A DNA stretch of 64,000 nucleotides. It comes from Vreelandella zhanjiangensis DSM 21076. GTDB taxonomy: Bacteria > Pseudomonadota > Gammaproteobacteria > Pseudomonadales > Halomonadaceae. Below the pieces are notes generated by a model. That model was given only the letters and a program-made list of their open reading frames with translations, was not told the DNA's origin and ran no database searches. Shown here in pieces: positions 1-9,532 of the stretch. The stretch lies in the NCBI RefSeq assembly GCF_000377665.1, contig NZ_KB898655.1:79830-143829 (forward strand). The letters run 5' to 3'. Position 1 is the first letter of the stretch, and every line of letters begins with the position of its first letter. The position numbers were made by a program, and so were the translations under genes.

Positions 1-2
1 TT

Positions 3-1109
3 CTGAATGACTCCGGGGTTACCGAGCGAATGTTTGACGCCATGCGCCTGCTGCTGGCCAACCTGCGCGGCGGATTAGCCCTGACTGTGGTCATTGTATC
101 GGTACTCCTGGCCGCGACGACCGGTATTGTCGGCGCCTCCATTGCAGTGATGGGCATGATTGCTCTAGTACCCATGCTCAAGTATGGCTATAACAAGGAG
201 CTCAGTGCCGGGGTGATCATGGCCAGCGGCTGCCTGGGCATTCTGATTCCCCCCAGCATCATGCTGATCCTGATGGCGAGCTACTCACCGGTTTCGGTGG
301 GTGCACTGTTTGCGGGTGCCATGGTGCCTGGGCTAATGCTGGGCGTGATGTATGCACTTTACGTCCTGCTGATCTGTCACTTTAAACCGTCTTACGGTCC
401 GCCAGTGCCTAAAGAGGAGCGCGCGGAAGTTAGCACCAAGCAGCTTTTAATCATGCTGGGCAAGTATGTGGTGCCGCCCATGTCGTTGATCCTTGGGGTA
501 CTTGGCGCACTGTTTACCGGGATTGCCACCGCGACAGAGGCCTCTGCCATCGGCGTTTTCATCGCGTTTATTCTGTTTCTGATCTTTGGTGACCGAAGGC
601 TTTCCACCTGTTTTAGAACGCTGATCGAGGCCGGCAAGACCACCACCATGGTGATGCTGGTACTGGTCGGTGCTACGGCATTTACCGGCGTGTTCTCCCG
701 CGGCGGTGGTATGCAGGTAATTCAAGACCTGCTGCTGGCCATGCCCGGCGGCAATACCGGTGCGCTGATCATGATGCTGCTGTTGGTGTTTGTGCTGGGC
801 ATGTTCCTCGACTGGACCGGTATCGTGCTGCTGAGCTTTCCCATCATGCTGCCCATCATTCAGCAGATGGGCGTTGACCCGCTGTGGTTTGTGGTCATGG
901 TGGCCGTGGTGCTGCAGACCTCGTTTCTCACCCCGCCGTTTGGCTACGCGCTGTTCTACCTGAAAGGCGTGGCTCCGCCTGGAGTCGAGATCGTCGATCT
1001 GTATAAAGCCGTGGTACCGTTTGTGGCACTTATACTGCTGGCCTGTGTATTAATGGCCTTCTTCCCCTGGCTGGTTACGGGCTTGCCCAGCCTGATGATC
1101 GGCTACTAA
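3..1109 (+). CDS. TRAP transporter large permease (DctM family), 5' truncated by the window edge
   Basis: This is the C-terminal 368 residues of an inner-membrane TRAP transporter large permease, the subunit that moves a substrate across the membrane using an ion gradient after delivery by a periplasmic binding protein. The frame is open to the left edge, so the start lies outside the window; family members are about 425 residues. Successive hydrophobic segments run along the whole length. The Gly/Pro-rich stretch around GCLGILIPPSIML and the late segment with LTPPFGYALFYLKG are typical of DctM. The binding protein and small permease are presumably upstream. The substrate cannot be read from this fragment. 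Confidence in the family is high. Confidence 0.9.
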   Translation: MNDSGVTERMFDAMRLLLANLRGGLALTVVIVSVLLAATTGIVGASIAVMGMIALVPMLKYGYNKELSAGVIMASGCLGILIPPSIMLILMASYSPVSVGALFAGAMVPGLMLGVMYALYVLLICHFKPSYGPPVPKEERAEVSTKQLLIMLGKYVVPPMSLILGVLGALFTGIATATEASAIGVFIAFILFLIFGDRRLSTCFRTLIEAGKTTTMVMLVLVGATAFTGVFSRGGGMQVIQDLLLAMPGGNTGALIMMLLLVFVLGMFLDWTGIVLLSFPIMLPIIQQMGVDPLWFVVMVAVVLQTSFLTPPFGYALFYLKGVAPPGVEIVDLYKAVVPFVALILLACVLMAFFPWLVTGLPSLMIGY

Positions 1110-1147
1110 CCGGCCAACACGTTCAGCACTCCCCTTCTACCGCTACT

Positions 1148-1172
1148 CCCCCGCTCTTAGGCGGGGGTTTTT
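1148..1172 (+). terminator. Rho-independent terminator after the TRAP permease gene
   Basis: CCCCCGC (1148-1154) pairs with GCGGGGG (1161-1167) across a 6-nt loop and is followed by a run of five T. It closes the TRAP transcript before the iron-transport gene. Confidence 0.85.
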
Positions 1173-1310
1173 ATATGGTGGGTTTATATGGGTTTTTTAT
1201 ATAGATAGTGGGTTAGCTGCAGCCGCAGTGTCCAAGTGATACTATTTGCAGCCGTTACTTTTTCGCATTGACGAGTCAGCGCTGACAGCCTCGTCCCAGG
1301 AGACAACGAC

Positions 1311-3011
1311 GTGCCGATTCCCGCTCGCCGTTCAAGATTGGCACTACTTCCAGACGCTATATCCCGCTTTACGCTGTCGCTCACACCCTGGTCATGTGCG
1401 CTGTTCTTGATTGCGCTGACGGTAGCCCTGCCGATTCTGGTCGTCTTGAGTTATATATTCGTGCCCACCGAAGGCGTCTGGCAGCATTTGGCGAGCACCG
1501 TGTTGAGCCGCTATCTGTCGAATACCTTTTGGCTCGTGCTCTGGGTAGGGCTGGGTACGTTAATCATTGGCGCCGGTAGCGCTTGGCTGGTGGTGATGTG
1601 TCGCTTCCCGGGCAAACGAATCTTCGAGTGGGCGCTTTTATTACCGCTGGCGGTACCGACCTATGTCATCGCCTACGCTTACACGGATTTTTTGCAGGTG
1701 GCAGGACCGCTACAGAGTGCGCTACGTGGGTGGTTTGACTGGCAGTACGGCGACTACTACTTCCCCAACGTGCGCTCGCTAGGCGGCGCCGCGACGCTGA
1801 TCACGTTTGTGCTGTATCCCTACGTTTATCTGCTTGCCCGGGCGTCTTTTCTGGAGCAATCGGTGTGCGTGCTTGATGTAGGGCGCACGCTGGGTCGTGG
1901 CCCTTGGCACCTGTTTGCAAGCGTTGCCCTACCGCTGGCACGCCCCGCCCTGGTGGGCGGCGTTTCACTGGTACTGATGGAAACCCTCAACGAGTTTGGC
2001 GCGGTGCAGTTTTTTGGCGTGGATACTTTTACCACCGGCATCTACCGCACCTGGTTTGGACTGGGCGAGCCCGTGGCAGCCGCTCAGTTGGCAGCCTGTT
2101 TGCTGACATTCGTGATTGTGCTGGTGTTACTGGAGCGCTTCTCGCGTGGGAAGCGGCGCTATTTTCATACCACCAACCGCTACCAACAGTTGCCTGAGTA
2201 CCGCCTGCACGGCTGGCGTGCCCTCGGCGCAACGCTTGCCTGCTTGCTGCCTATCATCATCGGCTTTTTATTACCGAGCGGTATCTTGCTGAACCTTGCC
2301 ATTCAGCAGGGCGACGCCCTGCTGGGAACGCGCTTTATCCGTTTTGCTACCAACAGCTTAAGCCTTGCCACGGTCGCGGCGTTGATTGCCGTGGGCCTTG
2401 CCGTGCTGTTGAGCTATGGCGTCAGGCTACATAACTCACCCGGTGCCCGGCTATTTACCCGGGTCGCCGCCATGGGCTACGCCATTCCCGGTTCGGTGGT
2501 GGCGGTGGGTATCTTGATTCCCTTCGCGTGGCTGGATAGCACGCTGAATACGTGGCTACACGCCCACTACGGAAAAATTATCGGCCTGGTGTTTAGCGGC
2601 TCGGCGTTTATTTTAATCTACGCCTACGTGGTGCGCTTTTTAGCCGTGTCGTTTAATGCGGTTGAAGCAAGCCTTGGCAAAGTCACCCCCAATATGGACG
2701 CCGCCTCGCGCACTCTGGGCCAAACGGCGGGCGGCACGCTACGCCGTATTCATACGCCGCTGATGCGCAGCAGCCTGTTGGCCGCCGGAATTCTTGTGTT
2801 TGTGGATGTGATGAAGGAGCTGCCCGCGACGATTATCTTGCGGCCGTTTAACTTCGATACCTTGGCGGTACGCGCGTATAGCCTGGCATCAGATGAGCGC
2901 TTGGCTGAGGCCTCCACCGCGTCGCTGGCCATTGTGGTGGTGGGTATCTTGCCGGTGATTCTGCTTAGCCTGGCCATGCGCCGGGCTCGGCCCGGCAGCC
3001 ATGCTCAGTAA
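1311..3011 (+). CDS. fbpB: Ferric iron ABC transporter, fused two-domain permease
   Basis: A 566-residue inner-membrane permease of the Fe3+ (FbpB/SfuB) type. It passes iron from the periplasmic binding protein to the cytoplasm, powered by an FbpC-type ATPase. It contains two successive permease halves; each carries an EAA-type cytoplasmic loop, DVGRTLGRGPWHLF near residue 190 and DAASRTLGQTAGGTL near residue 465. The GTG start is chosen because AGGAGA at 1298-1303 sits seven bases upstream. It converges on fbpC with a 19-bp gap, and fbpA lies just beyond fbpC. Family assignment is firm; iron as substrate rests on the neighbouring genes. Confidence 0.88.
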   Translation: MPIPARRSRLALLPDAISRFTLSLTPWSCALFLIALTVALPILVVLSYIFVPTEGVWQHLASTVLSRYLSNTFWLVLWVGLGTLIIGAGSAWLVVMCRFPGKRIFEWALLLPLAVPTYVIAYAYTDFLQVAGPLQSALRGWFDWQYGDYYFPNVRSLGGAATLITFVLYPYVYLLARASFLEQSVCVLDVGRTLGRGPWHLFASVALPLARPALVGGVSLVLMETLNEFGAVQFFGVDTFTTGIYRTWFGLGEPVAAAQLAACLLTFVIVLVLLERFSRGKRRYFHTTNRYQQLPEYRLHGWRALGATLACLLPIIIGFLLPSGILLNLAIQQGDALLGTRFIRFATNSLSLATVAALIAVGLAVLLSYGVRLHNSPGARLFTRVAAMGYAIPGSVVAVGILIPFAWLDSTLNTWLHAHYGKIIGLVFSGSAFILIYAYVVRFLAVSFNAVEASLGKVTPNMDAASRTLGQTAGGTLRRIHTPLMRSSLLAAGILVFVDVMKELPATIILRPFNFDTLAVRAYSLASDERLAEASTASLAIVVVGILPVILLSLAMRRARPGSHAQ

Positions 3012-3030
3012 ATCTACTGGGCAGTTCTAC

Positions 3031-4131
3031 CTAAGCTTCATCCTGAAAAACAAACACCTGAGAGTGGTCCAGGTCGATATCAATCGGCTGGCCCTCCTGG
3101 GGTAGAAAGACACCGGGCACGCGGGCATGTAGATGCGCCTCCTGGCCATCAGCCCCGTGGGCGCACAGGTGAATGAGGCTGGAACGGCCCAGTAGCTTCG
3201 CCATGACGACATGGCTATGCCGGTGAGCGTCCGCTGGCAAGTCGCGCTCCTGAAGCCGCAGCGCTTCCGGTCGAATCATGATCCGCGCCTTATGGCCTTC
3301 GGGCAGCCAGCTGGCATCTATCTCGCCTACCGGGGTCTGCACACGGCCATTATTCACCGTGCCGCTGAGCTCATTTACCTCACCAAAAAAGGTCACTACA
3401 AACGGGTCGACCGGCGTGCAGTAAAGCTCACGCGGCGTGCCCGTTTGAATAATCCGTCCGTCACGCATAAGAGCAATTCGGTCGGCCATGAACATGGCTT
3501 CTTCCGGGTCGTGGGTCACCAGTAACGTGGCTGACCCAAGCTTCTTCAGCACGTGCAGCGTATCGTCGCGAATGCGGTCACGCAGGCGCGCATCCAGGCT
3601 TGAAAAGGGTTCGTCGAGCAGCATCAGCTTGGGTGTTGGCGCCAGCGCCCGGGCCAAGGCAACGCGCTGTTGTTGACCGCCAGACAGCATATGCGGATAG
3701 GTATCGATGTAGTCCGCCATTCCCAACTGAGCCAACAGCTCGACCGCGCGCTCACGGCGCTGACGCGAGGGCAACTGCTTGAGACCAAAGGTGACATTTT
3801 CCAGCACGCTCAAGTGGGGGAAAAGCGCCGAGTCCTGAAACGCCAGCCCGACGTTACGCTTCTCCGGCGGCAAATGGCGCTGACCGGGCGCTGCAATGGC
3901 CTGCCCTTCCAGGCTGACGCTTCCTTGCTGAAGGATTTCCAGCCCCGCGGCAATACGTAACAGTGTAGTTTTACCGCACCCCGATGGCCCCAGCAGGCAA
4001 ACGACTTCTCCTGGGGCAATCTCTAACGAGACACCTTTCACCACCTGGTTTCCCGCATAAGTATGGTGGACATTGTGTAGCGAAAGGGCCTGTAGCGTGG
4101 CGTTCTCGGGAGCTGATACGGTTACTGCCAT
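3031..4131 (-). CDS. fbpC: Ferric iron ABC transporter ATP-binding protein
   Basis: A 366-residue cytoplasmic ATPase that drives iron import through FbpB. Visible motifs in order are Walker A GPSGCGKT (residues 48-55), the ABC signature LSGGQQQRV, Walker B LMLLDEP and the H-loop LLVTHDPEEA. About 140 C-terminal residues form a TOBE-like regulatory domain, as in FbpC and PotA-type subunits. The gene is convergent with fbpB and divergent from fbpA, an unusual split of what is commonly one fbpABC operon. The 234-bp fbpC-fbpA region holds a Fur-like box that may control both directions. Confidence 0.9.
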   Translation of the reverse strand: MAVTVSAPENATLQALSLHNVHHTYAGNQVVKGVSLEIAPGEVVCLLGPSGCGKTTLLRIAAGLEILQQGSVSLEGQAIAAPGQRHLPPEKRNVGLAFQDSALFPHLSVLENVTFGLKQLPSRQRRERAVELLAQLGMADYIDTYPHMLSGGQQQRVALARALAPTPKLMLLDEPFSSLDARLRDRIRDDTLHVLKKLGSATLLVTHDPEEAMFMADRIALMRDGRIIQTGTPRELYCTPVDPFVVTFFGEVNELSGTVNNGRVQTPVGEIDASWLPEGHKARIMIRPEALRLQERDLPADAHRHSHVVMAKLLGRSSLIHLCAHGADGQEAHLHARVPGVFLPQEGQPIDIDLDHSQVFVFQDEA

Positions 4132-4331
4132 AATGTCACTATTACCTCATTTAACCAGCGTCTCACTTAGCCAGCACTTTTGGCGTGCTGCTCGGCAGGC
4201 TGCATTGAATATCAATGCCATTGTATTTTTCATTCGCTTGATATGCACGCAGGGTTGCATAACCACGAACACCTTGTTGTTTTTTCTTGACGCGGGTACT
4301 GTGAAAGTATTCAATGACAAAACTTAATGCA

Positions 4332-4350
4332 ACTTATTATCATAATCATT
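4332..4350 (+). promoter_or_regulatory. Putative Fur box upstream of fbpA
   Basis: An AT-rich stretch centred on ATTATCATAATCATT resembles the Fur operator, an array of GATAAT/ATTATC hexamers. It lies about 15 bp before the fbpA start, in the divergent fbpC-fbpA region. Iron-dependent repression is inferred from this match and from the function of the genes. Confidence 0.6.
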
Positions 4351-4365
4351 TAGGACGCTAACTAT

Positions 4366-5391
4366 ATGAAAACAAGACGCCTTTCAGTTTCCATTGCCGC
4401 TATTTTTGCGGGCGCTGCTGTATCAAGCACAGCACTTGCCGATGCGGTCAACATTTACTCTGCCCGCCACTACGACTCGGATGAAATCCTGTATAAAGCG
4501 TTCACCGACGAGACAGGCATTGAAGTGAACGTTCTGGAAGGCGACTCCGATCAATTGATGGAACGCATGCAGCGTGAGGGCATTGCCAGCCCCGCGGATG
4601 TAATGCTGACCGTCGATGCGGGCAGGCTCTGGCGGGCAGAGCAGGATGGCCTGTTCCAAAGTGTGGATTCTGAGGTGCTCAACGAGCGTCTGCCTGAGTC
4701 GATGCGCCAGCCAGACGGCTTGTGGTTTGGCTTTAGCCAGCGCGCCCGAGTGATTTTTTATAACCGCGAAAACTTCGACCCCAGCCAGATCGAAAGCTAC
4801 GAAGATTTAGCGGATTCGCAGTTTGAAGGCAAGCTTTGCATTCGCTCCTCCAACAACATCTATAACCAGTCGCTGCTTGCATCAATGATTGAGCACCACG
4901 GTGAAGAAGGTGCGCAGGAGTGGGCCCAGGGCGTAGTCAACAACCTGGCGCGTAATCCCGAAGGTGGCGATACCGACCAGATCCTCGGCGTTGCCAGCGG
5001 CGAGTGTGACCTGGCCGTTGCCAACCATTACTACTATGTTCGTATGCTCCATTCAGACACCGAATCTGACCGTGAAGCAGCCCGCAAGGTGGGGGTAATT
5101 TTCCCTAATCAAAATGATCGTGGCACCCACGTTAACGTTGGCGGTGCGGGCCTGGTCGCCAATGCGCAAAATCCTGAAAACGGCATTAAATTCCTGGAGT
5201 TTTTATCCTCTGACGGTGCCCAGGAAATACTCGCCGAGCGCAACTATGAATTCCCGGCCGTCGCCGGCATCAAGAAAGACCCGGTTCTGGAGTCGTGGGG
5301 TGATTTCAAAAAGGATGAGCTGAATATCAATGTGCTGGGTGAGAATAATCCCGAAGCCATCCGTATTTTTGACCGCGTGGGCTGGCGCTAA
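4366..5391 (+). CDS. fbpA: Periplasmic ferric iron-binding protein
   Basis: A 341-residue solute-binding protein that captures Fe3+ in the periplasm and delivers it to FbpB/FbpC. A signal peptide covers about residues 1-25 (basic start, hydrophobic core, ALADA end). The mature protein opens with VNIYSARHYDSDE, the usual N-terminus of this family. ANHYYYVRM near residue 222 supplies the adjacent tyrosines that coordinate iron. Length is normal. The gene is preceded by a Fur-like box and followed by a hairpin terminator at the far side of a large palindromic element. Confidence 0.92.
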   Translation: MKTRRLSVSIAAIFAGAAVSSTALADAVNIYSARHYDSDEILYKAFTDETGIEVNVLEGDSDQLMERMQREGIASPADVMLTVDAGRLWRAEQDGLFQSVDSEVLNERLPESMRQPDGLWFGFSQRARVIFYNRENFDPSQIESYEDLADSQFEGKLCIRSSNNIYNQSLLASMIEHHGEEGAQEWAQGVVNNLARNPEGGDTDQILGVASGECDLAVANHYYYVRMLHSDTESDREAARKVGVIFPNQNDRGTHVNVGGAGLVANAQNPENGIKFLEFLSSDGAQEILAERNYEFPAVAGIKKDPVLESWGDFKKDELNINVLGENNPEAIRIFDRVGWR

Positions 5392-5404
5392 GCCCTCCCC
5401 ATGC

Positions 5405-5432
5405 AAACTAAACGGCCCGCCATTTGGCGGGC
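5405..5432 (-). terminator. Minus-strand terminator downstream of polA
   Basis: Read on the minus strand, GCCCGCC-AAAT-GGCGGGC is followed by CGTTTAGTTT, a T-rich tract. It would stop polA transcripts after they cross the palindromic element. Confidence 0.6.
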
Positions 5433-5625
5433 GTAGAGGCTGATAAAGCCTGGTGGGTAGCGGTCCCGGGTAACTCTACGCGGGGGCGCTGTGAATCCAT
5501 CCTTGGACGCTACTTTCGCCATCCATGGCGAAAGACCCCCGCTACGAGTTACCCGAGACCGCATCAGAGTTTATCGCCCCAGTTGTATTGGTAACCTGAC
5601 GGCCCGCCAAATGGCGGGCCGTTTT
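5411..5625. repeat. Nested inverted-repeat element between fbpA and polA
   Basis: The gap between these convergent genes is one large imperfect palindrome with three layers. The outer layer is a pair of GCCCGCC/GGCGGGC hairpins at 5415-5432 and 5599-5622. The middle layer pairs 5460-5486 with 5536-5562 (GCGGTC, CGGGTAACTC and GCGGGGG matched). The core is a CTTTCGCC/GGCGAAAG hairpin at 5513-5534. The organisation suggests a dispersed REP-like intergenic element. Copy number elsewhere in the genome cannot be seen here. Confidence 0.75.
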
Positions 5626-5626
5626 G
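5599..5626 (+). terminator. Plus-strand terminator downstream of fbpA
   Basis: ACGGCCCGCC (5599-5608) pairs perfectly with GGCGGGCCGT (5613-5622) across AAAT and runs into TTT. It is an inverted copy of the hairpin at 5413-5432, so the element supplies one terminator per strand. Confidence 0.7.
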
Positions 5627-5635
5627 CTGGATGCT

Positions 5636-8410
5636 TTAGTGCGCTTCATCCCAATTAGCGCCGCTTTCGGCCTCGACAATCAGCGGCACTTTAAGCTCGG
5701 CAGCCGCCTGCATGCGCGTCTGCACTTCGCGCATAAACTCCTCTACCTGATCCTCTTTAACCTCGAACACCAGTTCATCGTGTACCTGCATGACCATCAG
5801 CGCGTCAAGCTTGCCGCCGGCAAGCCAGGCATCCACATCAATCATGGCCTGTTTGATGATATCCGCAGCCGTGCCCTGCATGGGCGCGTTGATCGCGGTA
5901 CGCTCGGCGCCTTGGCGGCGGTTGCGGTTCTGCGAGTGAATCTCCGGCAGGTATAAGCGCCGCCCCAGCACGGTTTCAACGAAGCCATCTTCCGCCGCCT
6001 GGGTGCGAATCCGCTCCATATAACGGGCCACGCCCGGATAACGATCAAAGTAGCGGTCGATATAGGTTTGCGCCTGATTGCGATCGATACGCAGCTGGCG
6101 CGCCAGCCCCCAGGCGCTCATGCCGTAAATCAGCCCGAAGTTGATCGCCTTGGCACTGCGCCGCTGATCATTGGAAACTTTATCAAGCGCGGTGCCAAAC
6201 ACCTCTGCGGCGGTCGCCGTGTGAATATCTCGCCCCTCGGCAAACGCTTCCAAAAGCCCTTTATCCTCGGAAAGATGCGCCATGATACGCAGCTCGATCT
6301 GCGAGTAGTCGGCGGCCACGATCTTATAGCCAGGCCGGGCAATAAACGCCTGACGAATCTTGCGCCCTTCTTCGGTACGGATGGGAATATTCTGCAGGTT
6401 CGGATCAGAGGAAGAGAGGCGTCCGGTAGCCGTGACCGCCTGGTGATAGCTAGTATGCACTCGCCCACTTGCCTTGTTAATCAGGCGCGGGAGTTTATCG
6501 GTATAAGTGGACTTCAGCTTGGCAAGCCCACGGTGCTGCATGATGACCTTAGGCAACGGGTAATCCAGTGCCAGCTCCTCAAGCACCCCTTCGGCAGTTG
6601 ACGGAGCGCCTTTCGGGGTTTTCTTGATTACTGGAATCTTCTGCTCATTGAACAGAATTTCCCCGAGCTGCTTGGGTGAACCCAGATTAAACTCGCGCCC
6701 TGCCAAGTCAAACGCCTCAATCTCCAGCTCACGAATACGCTTATCCAACTGCTGGCTCTGCTCGTGCAGGCGTTCGGCATCAATCGCCACGCCGTTACGC
6801 TCAATGCGGGAAATCACCTTGATCAACGGCAGCTCCAGATGATCCAGCACCTCAGCCAGGCGCCCTTCGCTTTCTACCTGCGGGCGCAGCGCATCGTACA
6901 GGCGCAGGGTGATATCCACATCTTCACAGGCGTAAGGTACCGCCTGCTCCAGCGCGATCTGGTTAAAGGTCAGCTGCTTGGCGCCTTTACCGGCGATCTC
7001 TTCAAACGAGATGGTTTTCTCGCCCAGGTATTTAAGCGCCAGCGAATCCATATCATGACGTGTCGCCGTGGAGTTCAACACGTAAGAGGCCAGCATGGTA
7101 TCGGCAAGCGGACCGGCTACCTCGATGTCGTAGTTGGCCAGCACGGAAATATCGTATTTGAGATTCTGGCCGATCTTGATGATCTTTGGATCTTTAAGCA
7201 GCGGCTTAAGTGCGGCTAGAACCTTGGCTCTATCCAGCTGAGCGGGAGCATCCAGGTAGTCGTGGGCCAGCGGAATGTAGGCCGCCTCACCGGCTTCCAG
7301 CGCCAGGCCAATACCCACGATTTCGGCTTCCATATAATTCAGGCTGGTAGTTTCCAGGTCAAAGCAGAACCGCGTGGCGCTTTTGAGCCGCTTGAGCCAG
7401 GCGTCGAGCTCGCTCTGATCAACGATGACATGGTCTTGACGGTTCTGGCTGCTGGTGGGCACCGCATCGCTGGTTTCCTCGGCTTTGGCGGGCACCGGTT
7501 CGCCGCCTTTTACGTCATCAACGCCTTCATCTTTGCCTTCTAGCAGTTCGGCCAACCACTGCTTAAATTCCAACTCTTGATAAAGCTCCACCAGCTTTTC
7601 ACGATCCGGATGGGCGATGTCCAGATCATCCAGGCCAACCGGCAAATCACAGTCGACTTTGATCGTGGCTAGCTGATAGGAGAGGTAGGCCTGCTCGCGA
7701 TGCTCTTCAAGCTTTTTGGACAGCGTCTTGGCACCGCGAAACGAGAGCGTTTTAACCCGGTCGAGATCGCTATAAATGGCGTCCAGCCCGCCGCCCATGC
7801 CTTGCAGCAGGCCAAGCGCGGTTTTTTCACCCACGCCCGGCACGCCGGGAATGTTATCCACCTTATCGCCCATCAGAGCGAGGAAATCGATAATCATTGA
7901 AGGCGGCAAACCGAACTTGCCTTCCACGCCGGCTTCATCCAGTGTTTCATCCTTCATGGTATTGACCAGCGTAATATGCGCGTTAACCAGCTGCGCCATA
8001 TCTTTATCGCCGGTTGAGATCACTGCATCACGCCCGGCTTGCGTCGCGTGGTGGGCCAGCGTGCCAATCACATCATCCGCTTCAACGCCCTCGATGCATA
8101 AAAGCGGCAAGCCTAGGGCTTTTACGCAGGCATGCAGCGCGCTTACCTGGCTGCGTAAATCGTCAGGCATCGGCGGGCGATGCGCCTTGTAGTCTTCAAA
8201 GAGCTCATCGCGAAAGGTTTTGCCTGGGGCGTCAAACACCACGGCCATGGGGCTTTGCGGATAATCCTTGATCAACCGCTTGAGCATGTTGAGCACGCCC
8301 TTCACAGCCCCCGTCGGCTGCCCTTTGGTGTTTGTTAACGGCGGCAACGCGTGGAAGGCACGATACAAGTACGAGGAACCATCGACGAGCACGATCGGAG
8401 CACGGGCCAT
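5636..8410 (-). CDS. polA: DNA polymerase I
   Basis: A 924-residue three-domain DNA polymerase I for Okazaki-fragment maturation and repair synthesis. The 5'-3' exonuclease domain begins APIVLVDGSSYLYRAFHALP. The 3'-5' exonuclease retains FCFDLETTSLN near residue 350. The polymerase domain has motif A AADYSQIELR and motif C MQVHDELVFE, with the family-typical SGANWDEAH end. A start 22 codons further upstream is open, but MARAPIVLVDG matches the usual polA N-terminus and is preferred. It is divergent from thrB. Confidence 0.96.
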   Translation of the reverse strand: MARAPIVLVDGSSYLYRAFHALPPLTNTKGQPTGAVKGVLNMLKRLIKDYPQSPMAVVFDAPGKTFRDELFEDYKAHRPPMPDDLRSQVSALHACVKALGLPLLCIEGVEADDVIGTLAHHATQAGRDAVISTGDKDMAQLVNAHITLVNTMKDETLDEAGVEGKFGLPPSMIIDFLALMGDKVDNIPGVPGVGEKTALGLLQGMGGGLDAIYSDLDRVKTLSFRGAKTLSKKLEEHREQAYLSYQLATIKVDCDLPVGLDDLDIAHPDREKLVELYQELEFKQWLAELLEGKDEGVDDVKGGEPVPAKAEETSDAVPTSSQNRQDHVIVDQSELDAWLKRLKSATRFCFDLETTSLNYMEAEIVGIGLALEAGEAAYIPLAHDYLDAPAQLDRAKVLAALKPLLKDPKIIKIGQNLKYDISVLANYDIEVAGPLADTMLASYVLNSTATRHDMDSLALKYLGEKTISFEEIAGKGAKQLTFNQIALEQAVPYACEDVDITLRLYDALRPQVESEGRLAEVLDHLELPLIKVISRIERNGVAIDAERLHEQSQQLDKRIRELEIEAFDLAGREFNLGSPKQLGEILFNEQKIPVIKKTPKGAPSTAEGVLEELALDYPLPKVIMQHRGLAKLKSTYTDKLPRLINKASGRVHTSYHQAVTATGRLSSSDPNLQNIPIRTEEGRKIRQAFIARPGYKIVAADYSQIELRIMAHLSEDKGLLEAFAEGRDIHTATAAEVFGTALDKVSNDQRRSAKAINFGLIYGMSAWGLARQLRIDRNQAQTYIDRYFDRYPGVARYMERIRTQAAEDGFVETVLGRRLYLPEIHSQNRNRRQGAERTAINAPMQGTAADIIKQAMIDVDAWLAGGKLDALMVMQVHDELVFEVKEDQVEEFMREVQTRMQAAAELKVPLIVEAESGANWDEAH

Positions 8411-8572
8411 AACCAATATCCATTGCAAAAAAAGTATAGCTTCATGATACGCGCTAAGCGCTGCGGGCTGAAACAAACCGTCCAGACAAATCAGCTTAAG
8501 CGTTTAACAACGCTGCCAACTCAGCCAGCAAGCCGCTACAATAATGGGCTTAGCAACCTGGGCGAGACCTTA

Positions 8573-9532
8573 ATGGCTGTATTTACTCCGCTTAGCGACG
8601 CACAGGTCGCTGCGTTTTTAGACAAATTCGATGTTGGCAGCTTTGTTTCTCTGCAAGGAGTAGCGGGCGGCACGGAAAATTCGACCTTTTTTGTTACTAC
8701 TGAACGCCGCGAACTGGTGCTAACCCTGTTTGAACAAGGTGAACACGAGGAGCTTCCGTTCTTTGTGGAGCTACTTGATTATCTGGACGAGCACCGCCTT
8801 CCGGTTCCCGGCCCGGTTCATGACCGCGACGGCATCGCACTGCACAGTTTGGCCAATAAGCCTGCCCTGCTGTTTCCGCGTATGCCGGGCCGGCATCCCG
8901 ATGCCCCCAATCTGACCCAGTGCGCAGCATTGGGCGATACGCTGGGGCGTTTGCACGTGGTGTCGCAGCACTTTACCGGCCACCGACCGAACCCACGCGA
9001 TTTGCACTGGCTACAGGCCATGCACCATAAGGTGCTGGCCTACTTAAGCCCGGATGACCAGACCTTGATGAAAAACGAGGTCGAGGACTTCGAAAGCGCT
9101 TTTAGCCAGTACGACAAGTTGCCCCAAGGCGCGATCCACGGCGACCTGTTCCGCGACAACACCCTGTTCGACGGTGATCGCCTGGGCGGCATTATCGATT
9201 TTTACAACGGCTGCACCGGGGATCTCCTATTTGACCTGGCCATTGTGATCAACGACTGGGCCTCCAACGAGGACGGCACGCTCAATGCCAAGCGCTATAA
9301 CGCCGTGTTGAGCGCCTATCAGGCACGTCGCCCGCTAACACCGGATGAGCGCGACGTATGGCCGATAATGCTGCGCATGACCGCGCTACGCTATTGGCTG
9401 TCGCGCTTGTTGGTGGTTTATGTCGACCCACCCGCTCATGACTTGACGCCCCACGACCCTGAGCGTTTTCATACCATTTTAAACGCGCGCATTGCGTATG
9501 GCGCCTTACCACTGCCTGAGGCTGATTTATGA
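8573..9532 (+). CDS. thrB: Homoserine kinase (ThrB2 / choline-kinase fold)
   Basis: A 319-residue enzyme that phosphorylates homoserine in threonine synthesis. It is the Pseudomonas-type enzyme with a protein-kinase-like (APH) fold rather than the GHMP-kinase ThrB of enterics. It begins MAVFTPLSDAQVAAFL; the glycine-rich part VAGGTENSTFF is near residue 27. The catalytic loop IHGDLFRDNTLF near residue 187 and GGIIDFYNG carry the catalytic and metal-binding aspartates. An open frame extends about 74 codons upstream, but the extension is not family-like. It overlaps speA by four bases, suggesting coupling. Confidence 0.92.
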   Translation: MAVFTPLSDAQVAAFLDKFDVGSFVSLQGVAGGTENSTFFVTTERRELVLTLFEQGEHEELPFFVELLDYLDEHRLPVPGPVHDRDGIALHSLANKPALLFPRMPGRHPDAPNLTQCAALGDTLGRLHVVSQHFTGHRPNPRDLHWLQAMHHKVLAYLSPDDQTLMKNEVEDFESAFSQYDKLPQGAIHGDLFRDNTLFDGDRLGGIIDFYNGCTGDLLFDLAIVINDWASNEDGTLNAKRYNAVLSAYQARRPLTPDERDVWPIMLRMTALRYWLSRLLVVYVDPPAHDLTPHDPERFHTILNARIAYGALPLPEADL

